NCBI RefSeq assembly: GCF_023898315.1 | Contig: NC_064622.1 | Location: 181,494,178 to 181,558,177, forward strand | DNA: 64,000 bases | Source: Schistocerca nitens | Taxonomy: Eukaryota > Arthropoda > Insecta > Orthoptera > Acrididae | Direction of reading: 5' to 3' | Shown: piece by piece, positions 10,800 to 24,321 of the stretch | How positions within the stretch are numbered: the stretch's first letter is position 1 | How the letters are laid out: each line of letters starts with the position of its first letter | Notes under the pieces: generated by a model | Databases searched by the model: none | Seen by the model: the letters and a program-made list of their open reading frames with translations, nothing else | What the model was told of the DNA's origin: nothing | Program-made: the position numbers and the translations under genes

Positions 10800-12660
10800 T
10801 TGTTTTGAAAGCAGCCCTACAGAATGAAACAATTTCCAAATGGGAAGGGGGATAATGTGATACATCAAACAGATAAACAATTATGCGAGGATAACAATGG
10901 TGTTATAAGCACCCACTATATATCTGGTTAAATGGGACTTAAATGAATCGTGTGCCTGAAGTTCCCTGTTGTGCAGAAAAGGCATCTACTGCAAAGAATA
11001 AATGAAATCCTGTAAAGAAGGTTCAGTTATAACTGCACTTATAGCAATAACGACAAGAAATGAAAACTCGGGTAAAGTAAACGAATATAAAATTAGGCTA
11101 TATGGAATTACAGTGCTTTGTTCAATTTGGAAAAAGTTATTAATTTAATTAATGAATAAATGAAAATGAACGGTCATCTGCTCACTACGCTAGCATAAGT
11201 ATTGTCTCTATAAGTGCTGTCTGTTACATAAGAATGTTTAGTTTTGTTGCAATGCGAAAACGGCTCAAAATTTGTAAACACTGCCGTTGCGTAATTTCAG
11301 ATGGATATCTGACAGTGACCAAATACTTTTCAGTTCCGTAGTAGTTCGTGGAAATCAATTAGCAATAATCAAAGAACAACAAAATCTCATCACTACTAAA
11401 CAGTCACGTAATTGCAAAAATTCGTGACGTCACTCACTCTAATGCCTATTGTCTTCATTTTCGGTCAAAAAGTTATTTATGTTTATCCATTACTCAGTGC
11501 TGTCATTTAGCTTAAAATTTATCGTAATGATGTAGTGCCATTCTATAATCTCTTTCCTGTGAGTTACAGTTACGAAATTTGCAAAGCCAAAATTTCGATT
11601 GTAAAAGAATGCGAAAGTTCGCGGTAGGTTTTAACTGTCTTCAGCATTAAATATTGCTGCTACTCACTTTGAGCACTTACTACTACTGTTGGTTCAAGAC
11701 GTTAACACACATTTCTGACTGGTTTCAATTGTAGAAAAGTGACAACTTATTTATCCACGAAAAAGCACAACGATAAAATACCTTTTACTGAATTTTACTT
11801 CGTTAAGCACTGTCTTTCGTTTTACTGTTTACTAGACTGAAGCACTTGCGTTAATTATTGTTTTGAAAATTATTGAAATTTTAATTACTATTATTTCTTT
11901 AATAAAAGTGTTGCAATAGTTTCTCAATCGTTAGGACACTCTCGGATCATCGATGACGGATAGGATGGATCCTACTTAAGTATTTTGTCTTAGGTAAAAT
12001 TGGAGGTGAACGCTTTAGTTCAACTCGGTGATACTCAAACACAAAATGAAGTACAACGCTGTCTAGCCGTATGCAAGTCTGCCCAGGTAACTAGTTGGCT
12101 CCCACTTCAGGCTGAGATATCGCTGATGCAATGTATGGCATCGTTCCTTGACAATGTGTGGCACAGGCTCTTCTTCTTGTAGCTCGGTAACAAATCAGAC
12201 TGAGCCCTCAGTGCTCTTCATGTTGGTTTGCATCCTTTTGTGGTAATTCTGCTGTGCCCATTTAATGTCACATACTTCGCCTGTCCACACCAAATTGTTC
12301 GACAAGTCATTACATACTTTGGCACGGCTGTGTGCAACCATTTCTCAAAAAAAGAGCCGCTGCACCACTCGACTAGACTGGACTGTCTCTCTCAACACTC
12401 TTCTACGTTATCCTCTGCACTGTTCTCAACCGCTGGTGTGCCTGCCAGTTTACTATGCTCTCTGACAATATCGTATCGCCCTTGACTAAGCCAGCGAGTC
12501 TTCTTACAACTAGAATTTTTTAACTTTACAATGAGGAAATATTTCATTTCATCACACATCAGTAGTACACTTATTTGCAAACCTTGATGCATAGAAAAAG
12601 ACATCGAATAGTAAAACTTCAAGGAAAAATTTTGGTAGACCACAGTGTTGTATTACTGTT
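10800..12660. other. No feature recognised
   Basis: AT-rich DNA. Small frames at 12000-12818 lie on both strands and match nothing I recognise. Confidence 0.5.
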
Positions 12661-14018
12661 GTGAGTAAAGTAACCTGTTGTCCTTCACAGTATGCAGACA
12701 CAATAGCGCCTTTCTTAGCAAACATATACAGCCACTCACTTGACGAAAGGTCTGTTCCTAAAGACTGGAAAGTAGCACAGGTCACACCAACATTCAAGAA
12801 AGGAAACAGCAGTAACACATTTCAATTACAGACCCATATTACTGATCTCAATTTTCAGTAGGGTTTTGGAGCATATACTTTACTCGAACATTATGAATCA
12901 CCTTGAAGACAATGACTTATTGATACATAACCAACACGGTGTCAGAAAATATCGTTCTCGTGCAACACAGCTAGCTTTTTATTCCCTTGAAGCAATGAGT
13001 GCTGTCAACAAGGGATCTCAGATATATTCCATATTCCTAGATTTCCAGAAGGATTTTGATACCCTTCCTCACAAGCAACTATTAATCAAATTGCGTGCAT
13101 ATGGAGTTGTGTGACTGGATTCGTGATTTTCTCTCAGAGAGGTCACAATTCGTAATGATAGACGGTGAATCATCAAGTAGAACAGAACTGTTATCTGGCG
13201 TTCCGCAAGGTAGTGTCATAGGCGCTCTGCTGTTCCTGATTTACATAAATGATCTAGGTGATAATCTGAGCAGCCCCCTCAGAATGTTTGCAGATGACGC
13301 TGTAATTTACCGTCTAGTAAAATCATCAGACGATCAATTCCAATTGCAAAATGATCGAGAGAATTTCTGTATGGTGTGAAAAGTGGCAACTGGCACTAAA
13401 CAAAGAAAAGTGCGAGGTCATCCACTTGGGTACTAAAAGAAATCCGATAAATTTCGGGTGTACATAAATCACACAAATCTAAGGGCTGTCAATTCAAACA
13501 AATACCTAGGAATTACAATTACGAGCAACTTAAATTAGAAAGACCACATAGATAATATTGTGGGGAAGGCGAAACAAAGGCGGCGCTTTGTTGGCAGAAC
13601 ACTTAGAATATGCGACAAACCCACCAGAGAGACAGCCTACATTTCACTTGTCCGTCCTCTGCTGGACTATTACTGCGCGGTATGGGATCATTACCAGGTA
13701 GGATTGACGGAGGACATCTAAAAAGTGCAAAGAAGGGCAGCTCGTTTCATGTTATCGCGCAATAGGCGTGAGAGTGTCACTGACATGATACGCGAGTTGG
13801 GGTGGCAGTCACTGAAACAAAGGCGATCTTCTTTGCGGCGAGATCTATTTACGAAATTTCAATCACCAACTTTCTCTTCCTAATGCGAAAATATTTTCTT
13901 GACAGCCACCCACGCGTAATTCGAGAATGATAGAGAAGTAGTATGATAATAGTTCGGTGAGACCTCTGCCAGGCACTTAAGTGTGAATTGCAGAGTAACC
14001 ATGTAGATGTAGATGTAG
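12661..14018 (+). pseudogene. Jockey/CR1-type LINE, 3' fragment with RT domain
   Basis: Plus-strand reading in shifting frames: YADTIAPFLANIYSHSL, PKDWKVAQVTPTFKKG, then MEHILYSNIMNHLEDNDLL and FLDFQKDFDTLPHKQLL (12866-13114), then DWIRDFLSERSQFV, SGVPQGSVIGALLFLIYIND and FADDAVIYRL (13095-13379). FADD and GVPQGS are RT catalytic-palm motifs. Frames change near 13100, and stops follow 13379, although LALNKEKCEVIHLGTK is still readable. The 3' end carries GTAGATGTAGATGTAG at 14003-14018, the same tail type as the LINE ending at 53983. 5' truncated; no TSD located. Non-functional. Confidence 0.85.
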
Positions 14019-17000
14019 TCTTAGAATTTTAGAATAGGTGGCTGAAGTTTCAAAGGGTCTTAATAACTACATTCATTAGTTGGAATTTATATTGACTGAA
14101 GCAGCTGATGTTTCGACTGAGCAAATAGTTTTAATTTTCATGTTTAAGTGCGCTTAGCAGAGATACCTTTACAATTTATTTCAGTATGTTGAACTGCTTC
14201 TGTATTCTAAACCCAATTTATCAGTGCATTTTGTTTAATATTCGTTACTTCTTACAATGATTTCTAATTTTTCACTTGAAAGCATTTTACATACAAATTG
14301 AGAATTTATACTAATTGTTCCTAGAGATTCCTGTGACATTTAAATTATAACGGTACGTCAATAACTCACACACACTGGTCACAAGTGCCTAACTCTAACT
14401 CATGACCTTATATGAAGCAACGAGTCAACTCGACAACGGTCTATCCATTCACACAATGCATTAAATAGGTAGCAATATAAAAACTGAGAAAAATTGCTAC
14501 TTTGTAAACAAATCGAAACATTCTATATTACTTATTTTGGAATTGTTCCCTGCAGTATTTTTAAATTTACTTATTAAGTATACCACCCAACAGTTTAAGT
14601 ATTTGTACTGTTAGATTATAAATTTTCTCCTATCATGGGTTACCTGGTTCATGATTCATTTAATTTTTTTAAATTTTCTCTCATATGCAATGGAGAACTC
14701 CGATTTTTACGTATGTGTTATTCGTCTGTGGCACAAAACGACAAAATGTGGTTTATACTACTATTCATGCGACTTTTTTTGTACGAAAACTTGAAATAGA
14801 GTGTTTTACACAATTTGAGCAACGTACCAAAGCTTTTCAAGACAGTAGTTAATGTCATCGATTATGATTACCTAATGGTGTTATGGTAGAAGAGCTTGCA
14901 AGAATAAATGTAATGATATCTGTCCAAATGTAACCGTCTTTACAGCTCCCAATTCATGACACTTTCTGGAATTAAGAGATAAGTCATATGTTGCAAGAGC
15001 GCATTCCTTTTCTAACACGTAAGACAGAATATAAAAAACATAAGAAATAACGTGAATCCCTGGTTTACACTAATAGTCTAACTCGTCATCGCAATTCAGC
15101 TCAGTAAAATTGCATTACGTGTAATTCGCTTTGTACTGGGATGATTATTCTAGCAGAAAACTACTGATATATGAGACTGAGTAAGAGGAACCTCAGACAG
15201 GCAAAAAAAATGTTTTTGTCCCAAAAACAGTCATTTGGGCCAGACATTGTATTAATGTGAGGCCGCAAAGCTAATCTAAGACTTTACAGCACATGTTGGT
15301 ATTTCTAATAGCTGCTATATCACAGCACGGACATATCTGGAAATTTGTTGTGAAGCACAAGAATTTATTTGAAGATGGAATGTAAAATGAAACAGATGTG
15401 AATATTATATGGCTTCATTGATCTGGATAAGGTTTTAAGAATATTGTCTCAGACTTTAATTTTTAAAATTCGTGTAGAAAGACGTTTATCTAATTCTGTC
15501 TCTGATACAGTCTCTTCTTTCTTGCTTTGATCCACATATTGTTCACTTTAGACTTTTTGTATTAATTTTCATAAGACGTATTCAAAACTAGCAGCAGATG
15601 TGACTAGCAGAAGGCTACAACAAAAAGATGACGCTTACTCGTTTCCTATTCCTTTTTCTTGAAACATGTTTTGCTTTTAATAGAAAGTACGACACTAACA
15701 ATTATTAGAGCTCTTTGCTCAGAATGTGTCATAACATTGGCCTTTGACTGATAAAAGTGAGAAAATCTCATTAGTGAGGAGCAGAGAATTTTTAAATTTG
15801 GAGAACCAATGTTGACAAAATCATCGAGATCACCACAGTTAAAACTCAGTAAAGGAGCTGATGATGTGTGCAGCACCAAGACGGATTTTGCAGTAAATAT
15901 GGAGAAAATTCGAAATGCTTGCCAATAGCATTATAATGTATGGCGACAATCATGGAGTATGTACTATATAATACACACGTTTTCTGAGAAGTTTGCAAAA
16001 TCGATGTTCAGTTCAAAACCTAAAAATTTTCACAAGAGAAAGTATCTCAGGACGTATCTCTGTCTTGTATATGCCTGACACTAAGTTGCAGACAGAGAAG
16101 ATAACAGTAGATTTGGTGTCTTGATGAACACGCATCTATAGGTTTACTGATTACAACGTATTGCTCATCATTCCTCTTGGTATGGATTTCAAGTAAAACA
16201 CGAAAACTGATGTTTAAGAAGCTATGAATGTTAACAGTAAAGTGAAAGAGCGCACATGTGTGACTTGTGTAATGCAATTTTGAGCAAGACAGTGAAACAC
16301 CCACGTATAAATCCCTTCATTGGATTTTGTGTGATTTACCGAAGCCGCCAAACAGTTAATTATTAGGATAACATGACCTTGTGTTTAATGGTTGAAAGGC
16401 TATCGGTTTTTTCTGCTGTGGTTTCGGGGGTACTTCAACCGAGTGCGGCTGTTTTGAGACTGAATAGTGGAATGACTGAAAGTTTGTCTATTATTAAGGA
16501 CCACACAGGTTGCGATGTATATATGTATTTTCTACTAACACACAAATTCTGAGGCAGTTGCTACCTTCGCCTCACACGTTTATTACGGTTATATCTTTTT
16601 ATTGGTTGCTGATTTCAAGTACTTCGTCACACGCAATGATGATGATTAATATTCATAACAATCCTCACTGCAATCCATGGTTGTTGCTGGCCGACGCGAA
16701 ACACGTAATTCGGCACTTGCCATTTTTGGTTTTATATCACTCACGAATCTGTATCGATGAGGGTCAACCCCACGGCGATCAGGGGGACGCGCTCATTTGT
16801 CATACTCCGGTGAATATACCGTTTACTACCAACTCGACCACCAATCTTGCCCGTCTCTCCAGTACTACTGCTCACTCGGCACTCGTCTCACTGCGTCCTG
16901 CAGCGCTCGACAATCGACTCCTGTCTGCTATCGACCTGGGTATCGGATACTAGCATCTATGTTCGTGGGATAATGGTTCCCTTACAACAGGCCATACATC

Positions 17001-17727
17001 ACTTCTACTGTTTCAGTTGTGACCATTGTGGACACATCTTTGACTTCCAAGAAGTAAGCAAATTTTTGAACTTATTTCGATAGTAGCAGAAAGACCCAGA
17101 ACAGGAAAGAAATAAAGCCCGAGCAAAAAAAACAATAAGTGTACAGAGATGCCAAGACTCAAGCTTGTAGGGGATGTGGGAGGAGAATGGGACCAAAAAG
17201 TATGAAAAATATTCCACAAATTTCTGGCAGAATGAGATGCCTGATATATGAAAGGAGGATATATGTAAGATTCCATTGTTGTTAAGACAGTTTGAGAGAG
17301 TAAACCTTACGAACGGTGCTGATACACCTTAAATTCCAGTCATTGCTAACATATTACGAGAAAGATACCACAGATAATGTACGCAATGAGAAAAAAAAAT
17401 GTATTATCCGATTTGGACAATATTCTATCAAAATATTCGATATCTCTCTGACAAATCGTGCTGAGAATATCTTCGTTTGAAAGGTAGTTAAAGTCACAAG
17501 CACACGAGAGTAGTTTGCAACTTTCCATTTTAAGTGATAAACGTGTCCATGGGTAGTATACGAATGCGTTGCCAAACACAATATTGAATATATCATACCT
17601 CATCTGATCCTGATGTCTTTCACTGCCACGTGATTGTAGTTGTATTCCGCCATTTGTTTGATCAATACCTGCCAGTTTGACGTTCGTGCGATAGTTGAAA
17701 GGAGGTGAAGTATTATGATCATCCACT
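14019..17727. other. No feature recognised
   Basis: About 3.7 kb of AT-rich sequence. The largest frame (16510-16953, 147 codons) contains no domain that I recognise and overlaps other frames. No repeat boundary was detected by eye. Confidence 0.5.
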
Positions 17728-18605
17728 GTGCAGCAATTTCGGAAAACCGAATTAAGTATTTCGGCCTTCAGTCAGTTATCTTCTGCTTCGGTGCCTGTAT
17801 GGTCATTGAGTGGCTGTATAGACGCTTTCGAGCTGCTTAGTCATTTTACATATGGCCCAAACTCCTTCAGGCCTTTACTCAGATCGGTTAACAAAATTTT
17901 GCATTCAAACAGCACAAACGTACAAAATATGAACACAATTTTCAAACTCCAGAAAAGACCCATAAGAATATTAACCAAAAATACTACTCAGGCTCATTGT
18001 AAGGATCTATTCAAAACACTCGGCATTTTAACTGCTCCGTGTGAATACATTTACCAGTCAGTTGTACACATCAAAAATAACATTGGTAATTACTGCACAA
18101 ACAGTTCTGTGCCTGATCATGAAACAATACATAGACTCAACTTACATTTACCAAGAAAAACTAAACATAAAACTCAAAACAGCATTTTCTATCAAGGAAT
18201 AAAACTGTTCAATAAATTACCAAAACAGATTAAAGAAATTGCAACAATACACTTATTTAAAAAGGCAGTAAAAAAGTATCTGTTATGCAATACATTTTAT
18301 ACACTGAAGGATTACTTAGATAAAACAGAGTATGGGTTTGATAAAAATGTTATACAAATAATAATAATAATAATAATGATGATGATGATTATAAAACATC
18401 CAACATTCACATAACAGGTTCATTTTAGCTTTTTTCCTTCTTTTTTTCTTTCTAGAAATACTTACCCCCAAACTATGCATAGCACAATACTAACACCTCT
18501 TCCTCTTTCTGAGCTCAACGTCTCACTCATTATGGAGGGATGCTGACTCAGTTTTTCAGGATAGCAAATGGGAAGTAACGGTACACAAAATGGCCAAGAG
18601 ATCAC

Positions 18606-18645
<40 letters not shown>

Positions 18646-19015
18646 TGAGTGAAGTGTTATGAAACGATGTGTGTATACTGTGTGCAGTGACTGATAGATG
18701 TGAGTGAACAGTGTGGCATTACATTATTTAATAAGTTATTTGTAAAAAAAGTATTGTATACCCGGAGTAAATCTAATGATTGTATCTAACTAGGAGTCTG
18801 CAAATATTTGTGTATACGAATTAGCATTTTCAGCTGTCCCCATCGAGGTATATGAACAACACCTGTCGGCAGCTGAGGGTTTCAATTAATTATCATTTAT
18901 ACGTATTAACTTATTTTAAATTGATCTAAACTTGTAAATGCTTTGACATGCCCTACATCCTTGTAAAAAGAGATCTACGGATAAATAAAGCTACTACTAC
19001 TACTACTATTACTAG
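17728..19015 (+). pseudogene. LINE (CR1/Daphne-like) C-terminus and 3' UTR
   Basis: A 228-codon plus-strand frame at 17728-18414 contains MNTIFKLQKRPIRILTKN, CKDLFKTLGILTAPCEYIY, IYQSVVHIKNN, IFYQGIKLFNKLPKQIKEI and FKKAVKKYLL. This is the conserved C-terminal tail after the RT of CR1/Jockey-group LINEs. The first 60 or so residues do not fit and are probably flank. The stretch 18357-18388 is an AAT/GAT microsatellite. The 3' UTR ends with GATAAATAAAG (AATAAA-like signal) and CTA repeats near 19000-19015, a typical microsatellite tail. The catalytic RT is missing. Confidence 0.75.
18608..18643. repeat. GT microsatellite
   Basis: Uninterrupted GT dinucleotide run of about 36 bases inside the 3' UTR region of the LINE. 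Confidence 0.95.
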
Positions 19016-19076
19016 TCATTGCTCTCCTTACTCTCCACATTTTCCCTTCGTTCAGCTTTCGTTTCCCTGATAAAAT

Positions 19077-19248
19077 AGTTTACGGGTGAACTTTCGGATG
19101 TCTGTAACCAACGTACACAATATTTCAGCAAACTACCACATTGTCATCATTAGATGCCCTGATCAACTGACCGATGATGACAAAGTGGTCGTTTGCTGAG
19201 ATACTGTGCCCGTTGGACAATGATATCCGGCAGTTCACTCGTGAACTA
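19077..19248. mobile_element. Hairpin foldback, about 170 bp
   Basis: Arms of about 74 bases mirror each other: AGTTTACGGGTGAAC against GTTCACTCGTGAACT, and ATTTCAGCAAACTACCAC against GTGGTCGTTTGCTGAGAT. The loop is about 22 bases. Non-coding and MITE-like. I see no clear TSD. Confidence 0.7.
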
Positions 19249-21885
19249 TTTCATCACAAAGCACGCCGGGAGAAGCTGAAGAACCACGTGCTAAGTTCTG
19301 ACTTCACTTGGATCTGTGATGAAACTCTGTTTATATAGCAGTTTCCTAACACTGCTGTGAAACCACGATGAATCTTTTCCATCTCTTAAAATGTTGTTAG
19401 GAACTTGTGGTGTCGTAAAGGCAAAAAGCATGCGTTTCGTAGGTGCCTCAACAAGGCTGCTGCGTAGTATATGTATATCAAGTAAATATTGTCGTCCTAT
19501 GTCTTGCTAAGGTGAATGGAGACTTCTGTTCCTTTACACTCGCAAAGTGAATCCAGCAACCGTTGAGATGAACTGACGTACTTGATGAAACACGCTTCCA
19601 AACTGAAGCTGAGACCGGTGTAACACCTGTTCACTTCAGTCCGCTCTAAACTTACGGACCGTCCGCAACTGAATACGTATCAACTGGATGAGCAGATGCC
19701 CTAATTTCATCTGCACAATAACGTCACTCTGTTGTTAATTGGGTCATAATAGATTTTTCTAACTTTCAGGGTCAGTTATAATTTTTAAACAATGTCAGAT
19801 GGATATCTGTTACAGGCATTTACAACTTTACAGCTTAAAATCACTTCTGTGTTCTGTCTTGATAAATTAATAACACACTTTTCGCAGCCCTTCTAGTGAA
19901 TGAGGATCCAGTTCGGCTCATAAACGCACATGTAAAAAGTTTTCGAAGGAAGAGTGTTTGAATTCCAGTAGCAGCTGCTGCATTGCGCATGCTCAGTCTA
20001 ATGATTAGCGTTGCCACAGAGCAACAAAGTAATTAAACAGCAAATATTTAACGTGTCATTTTTGAAAAACTATAAGTACTGTAGTAGAGAATGTGTGTTG
20101 CAGTACTTTAATTTCAGGATCGAAGCCTGTTATTAAGCTGTGTTGTGTTGATTCTTATTGTGTTGAACCTGCACTGTTGTGATGTATGAACCAAATAAAA
20201 TATAAATATGGGTTTTGTCAATGAAACCTGTGGAATAATGGAAGTTAAGGTTTTTTATTGTGGTCCTTTTAATTTCAGCTGATTAGTTAGATTGCCGTGT
20301 AAACAACGTCGAAGGTTTAAGCTCCGGCGAGGTCAGTACATGAAACTGTAGGTTCATCGAAACAGACACATTAAATAACGAAAATGGTTTACAGCTGTCC
20401 GTACGTGTTACAAGGGACGGGACATATTTAAAAGATAGTGTCTCAAGTTATCTAAATTACAGAGCAGTTACATCATACCTTCTACAACATGCGTTGTCGT
20501 TAGAGCTTCACAAAGGACGAAAACTTTCAATATAAAGAGAATACAGGCTGAGGAATTTATTATGAGTCTTCTCTGTTTTCACAAATCATTCCAGGCAATC
20601 ATCAGAACGTTTTCTGTTAGAAGAGCTTGGCTGGAACCGTTTCCGTTTTCATATCTAAGATACGTAAAATTAAGTACATCCTACGCCGTATGTTTCTTAA
20701 CCTCATTTTGTCCTTGTTGCACTGGAATTTGGTAACAGGACTGTTTGTGATACAAAAGACAGTTACGTGGGTGAGTCACTTTCATTTTATTCGATTACGC
20801 GTGTCGAAGGCTGACGCCATCATCAGTTCGATCCATGTTTTGCATTAGCATTTCCTTTACTTCGCGTGGCAGTGGTCTATTAAACTCTTCATTTCGATGA
20901 TGTTCAAGCAAAAAGTATACAAGATTTTTTATACACACACACACGATTGCGTCACTGACTGTTACACATAAATACAAAACAAAAAGTTCCGAGATAGTGC
21001 AGGTATAGTATTACAGTCTATACCTGTTCTTAAAATAGTTCAGGCTTCTTGAGGGTGTTATATATGTGTTAAACGGATGTGGCCAAAGTATCTGTCTTGT
21101 TGGGTACTTAATAACACCGTTAAATAGCATGGTATATTCACTCTAAAGGTATTGCGCTGTGTCAATAAATTTTTATAACTTATTCTACGTATAAACCTAA
21201 AACACTTTACCAGCCATTCCACATGCTGTCATTTTTTCAAACGTCGTTCCAGTATCTTGAACAGATAGTTCATCGATGGGAACTCTAATATGAAAGTAGT
21301 ACAGTTCTATAAAAATTGATATGTACAAATAATATTCGTTAACTGCTTTTATAAAGTATGTTGTGTTATCTTTGCTGTTGCTGGTAGAGGCTATTCGGGA
21401 GACTATAGTATGTATACTGACAAGTCTTATTTTAGATCGTATACAAGAATTGCTTTACATGATTCCATACTGCATATCATTAATTATGATTTCCTCGTAA
21501 TAATTACATTCAGTTAGTATATTTTTTTATAACTGATGTCGGTAACTGAGAACGAATGATTATGTTCTAGTTTCAACAGAGAACCATTTTAAAAAAGAAC
21601 TAACTCTATCGATCGGTAGTAGTTAAATGGTAGAACAGAAACACACTGATCGGTATAACACTTTCCAGATTAAATTTGTTTCAATTTCATATTCAGGTTA
21701 CTGAAAAAAAATGATCATTTCGAAAGCAAGTTTCTAGAACAATGGTAATGTGACACTAACCAGGAATTTGCAGTGAAATATACAAGGTAGGAAGCTGGCT
21801 CTGGTAAAAAAGGTATTTTCCGTAAAACACAGGAGACTCATGACGTTTTGGGACTGTGTGGTTGATCCTATAATCATACAGCATC
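19249..21885. other. No feature recognised
   Basis: AT-rich sequence. Small frames at 20627-20977 are not recognisable. Confidence 0.5.
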
Positions 21886-22130
21886 AAGTGTGATGGCACA
21901 TTTTGTAAAATTCTTTATTTTCGTTCGGAAACACGCAGGTTCAAATTCCTGTCGAGCCAAGCAGCTTTAGTTTTTCCGTTGTTTCCAAAGTGACTTACTG
22001 CAAATGGGAATGGTAACTTCGGAGAGGACACGGTCATTTTTCTTCCACATTCCGAGCTTGGGGTGTAATGGGCTCGTTATCCACAGAGCGTTAAAGCCTT
22101 ATCCCCTCTCGCTTTCCTTGACTAAGCCGT
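21886..22130 (+). mobile_element. Degenerate tRNA-derived SINE
   Basis: The B-box-like segment CAGGTTCAAATTCCTG lies at about 21948-21963 on the plus strand. It is followed by a body containing CGGTCATTTTTCTTCCACAT and a tail resembling the 'GACGGGACGTTAAA' SINE tail (here degraded, near 22075-22100). It matches the SINE at 35352-35600 in layout. Edges are approximate and no TSD was seen. Confidence 0.55.
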
Positions 22131-24319
22131 AGCCATTAGTTTTGTAAGAGTTTCTGGTGACAGGTTTTATTTCTTATTGTGGTTAGTTATAGCTCTATGT
22201 ACTTACTTAGATCACAGGTTATGCAGTAATGAGCAGTTAAAGCGTAGAGCTAAGCTTCCAGAAATTCGGTGGAGCTTGCAATGACGATGTCTAAAACTAA
22301 CTTGGATTATGTGCAACACCGCGAAAGCAAGGGGAATGGCCTCTGGCGTAGTTTTACTCTGGTTGCCTGGTAGTGAAATAATTATTCACATTTACTTGGA
22401 CTTGATCATGCTTCATTTACAGAATTCGCCTGTTTTATTAGTTTCTTTTTCTCAAAGAGGCTGATAATCGATTGTATTTACCCCTTGGAAGAGCGATTAT
22501 TGATGGATATATTTGGTGTATAGAGCTCAGATGTCCCGACGGGCATGGGAATGATAGATACATTCAAGCATTGTTGGTATTAATTTGTTGTGGGCTAAGA
22601 AATGAAAGACCATCTTGTCAATAACTAAAGGAAAGTCAAGAATAAATGTTAAATTTACAAAATATTGAAACCAATGATGTTTTTTAGTCCAGAAACACGG
22701 GATTTTTATATATTTCTGTATTTATTGAACACGGTGAGTTTAGGGGGTCGACACTACCTCTGACAAGTAACGTGGAATAAATGCCGCCAACATCGACTAC
22801 CGGACTTATCATCAGACACTAAGTACTAATATTACCCAAAAGAATGACGCTAATAACAGAGGTAAGCGAGAGAAGGATAAAGGACTGACGTTTAGGAATA
22901 ACAATAATAAGACCATAATAAAGAAAAATATGCACACATGATAGAACGGAAGAAAGAAAAATGCTAAATTGTGACAAATTACTTTGATGCAGAAGGATAA
23001 AAAGATAGTTGTGGGGGAGATGAGAGAGCCTAATGTGACAATACGTGAGAAGATTTTTACTCTTACGACGTTCTGACGCAACCATCGGCTACGAAGCATT
23101 ATGTGCTACTGAAAATTACTAAAACAGATATATGAAGTAAACTGATATATGAAGTAAACAGAGTATGTGTTAACACTGAAATAAACATTATAACCATTTT
23201 TAGAGCCCGTGGACACTCTCCGACAAAGATGGCAAATATGAACAAAGTAAACAAGAAAGACGGCGGAAAATGCTATCATAAAAAGCACTTTTCGCTACGT
23301 ATACTTAAACTGCCCAAATTTGTTCCTCGCAAAGTATTGTTGTTATGACATTGGGGTTTGTACTACACAGTTCCGTATCATATGCTAAAATCTGATTTGA
23401 AATGTGGGAATAGCACTACAGGGACAACTTGTACACTCCACTAATCTAGGATGACTTAAGGCCTCAGTGGAATGCACACCATGGGGAATATCACACTTCG
23501 TTACATACCAATTTCAATTCGTTGCCTAAGCCCATATCCCAAAATCCTTCAGTAATATTACACCTATTTTACAAAGACACTCATGAAACAGCAACATGCG
23601 GTGGAAGTTATCAGAATGCTTGGCACGCACTGTGAGCACTAGACATGACAGAGCTATGACACTGCTTATCTGTACTTCAATAGAGGAAAGACGATTCCTT
23701 TTACAGACAAGATGTGAAAACAAAACTAATTTCTCGAACAAGGGGGCAATACCGCCGAAGCAAATGGCATATTGGAAAAAAACTGCAATGGAGCACTGGA
23801 AACCATTTCGAGGAAAAATACAGCTTCCACGCAACGTGGAAGTGGCTGACGCTTAAATGGACCAACTGCCTCGACCGTTGCCACAGCTTCATGTAGACCA
23901 GAACCAGCTTATGGATGTGGATATAAGGCCAGGTTATGGTAAGATTTCTAACAAAATGGGAATGTGTGACTACCTAACATCGAACCACGACTTACGTTTG
24001 CAAGAAGAAGACTACCGGGGGAATAGTAATGTTATTGTAAACACGATAAGGCTGTTTAACGTGGACAAGTTCCAGTTGTAAAGATATATAAGATATCAAT
24101 ATGTCAAATCAGAACCAAAGGTGTAAAAGAAGTCATCGGTAATGATTTTATCAAATTTATATAGTTTCCTGATATACATGTAGTAGTATTCTTTACATCT
24201 GCTTTGAATAGAGAACATGGTTTTAAGTTGTGATTTATAAGTATGAAATAGACTGCAGCCGGATGACCCTGCAGAGGACTGTCTGAATATATTAATTGCT
24301 ACCGAGCTGTATCTTTTTA
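22131..24319. other. No feature recognised
   Basis: No convincing gene. Overlapping 60-102 codon frames at 22812-23288 and 23526-24081 occur on both strands with no recognisable domain. Confidence 0.5.
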
Positions 24320-24321
24320 TA

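Noticed and set aside
16510..16953. 147-codon frame as a possible gene
   Set aside because: No domain recognised, overlapping frames, no splice or promoter context that I can support.
22812..23099. Hydrophobic minus-strand frames as small membrane proteins
   Set aside because: Hydrophobicity follows from T-rich codons; two overlapping frames are equally long and neither matches a family.
23526..23896. Overlapping frames on both strands of up to 102 codons
   Set aside because: No motif; strand ambiguity suggests chance.
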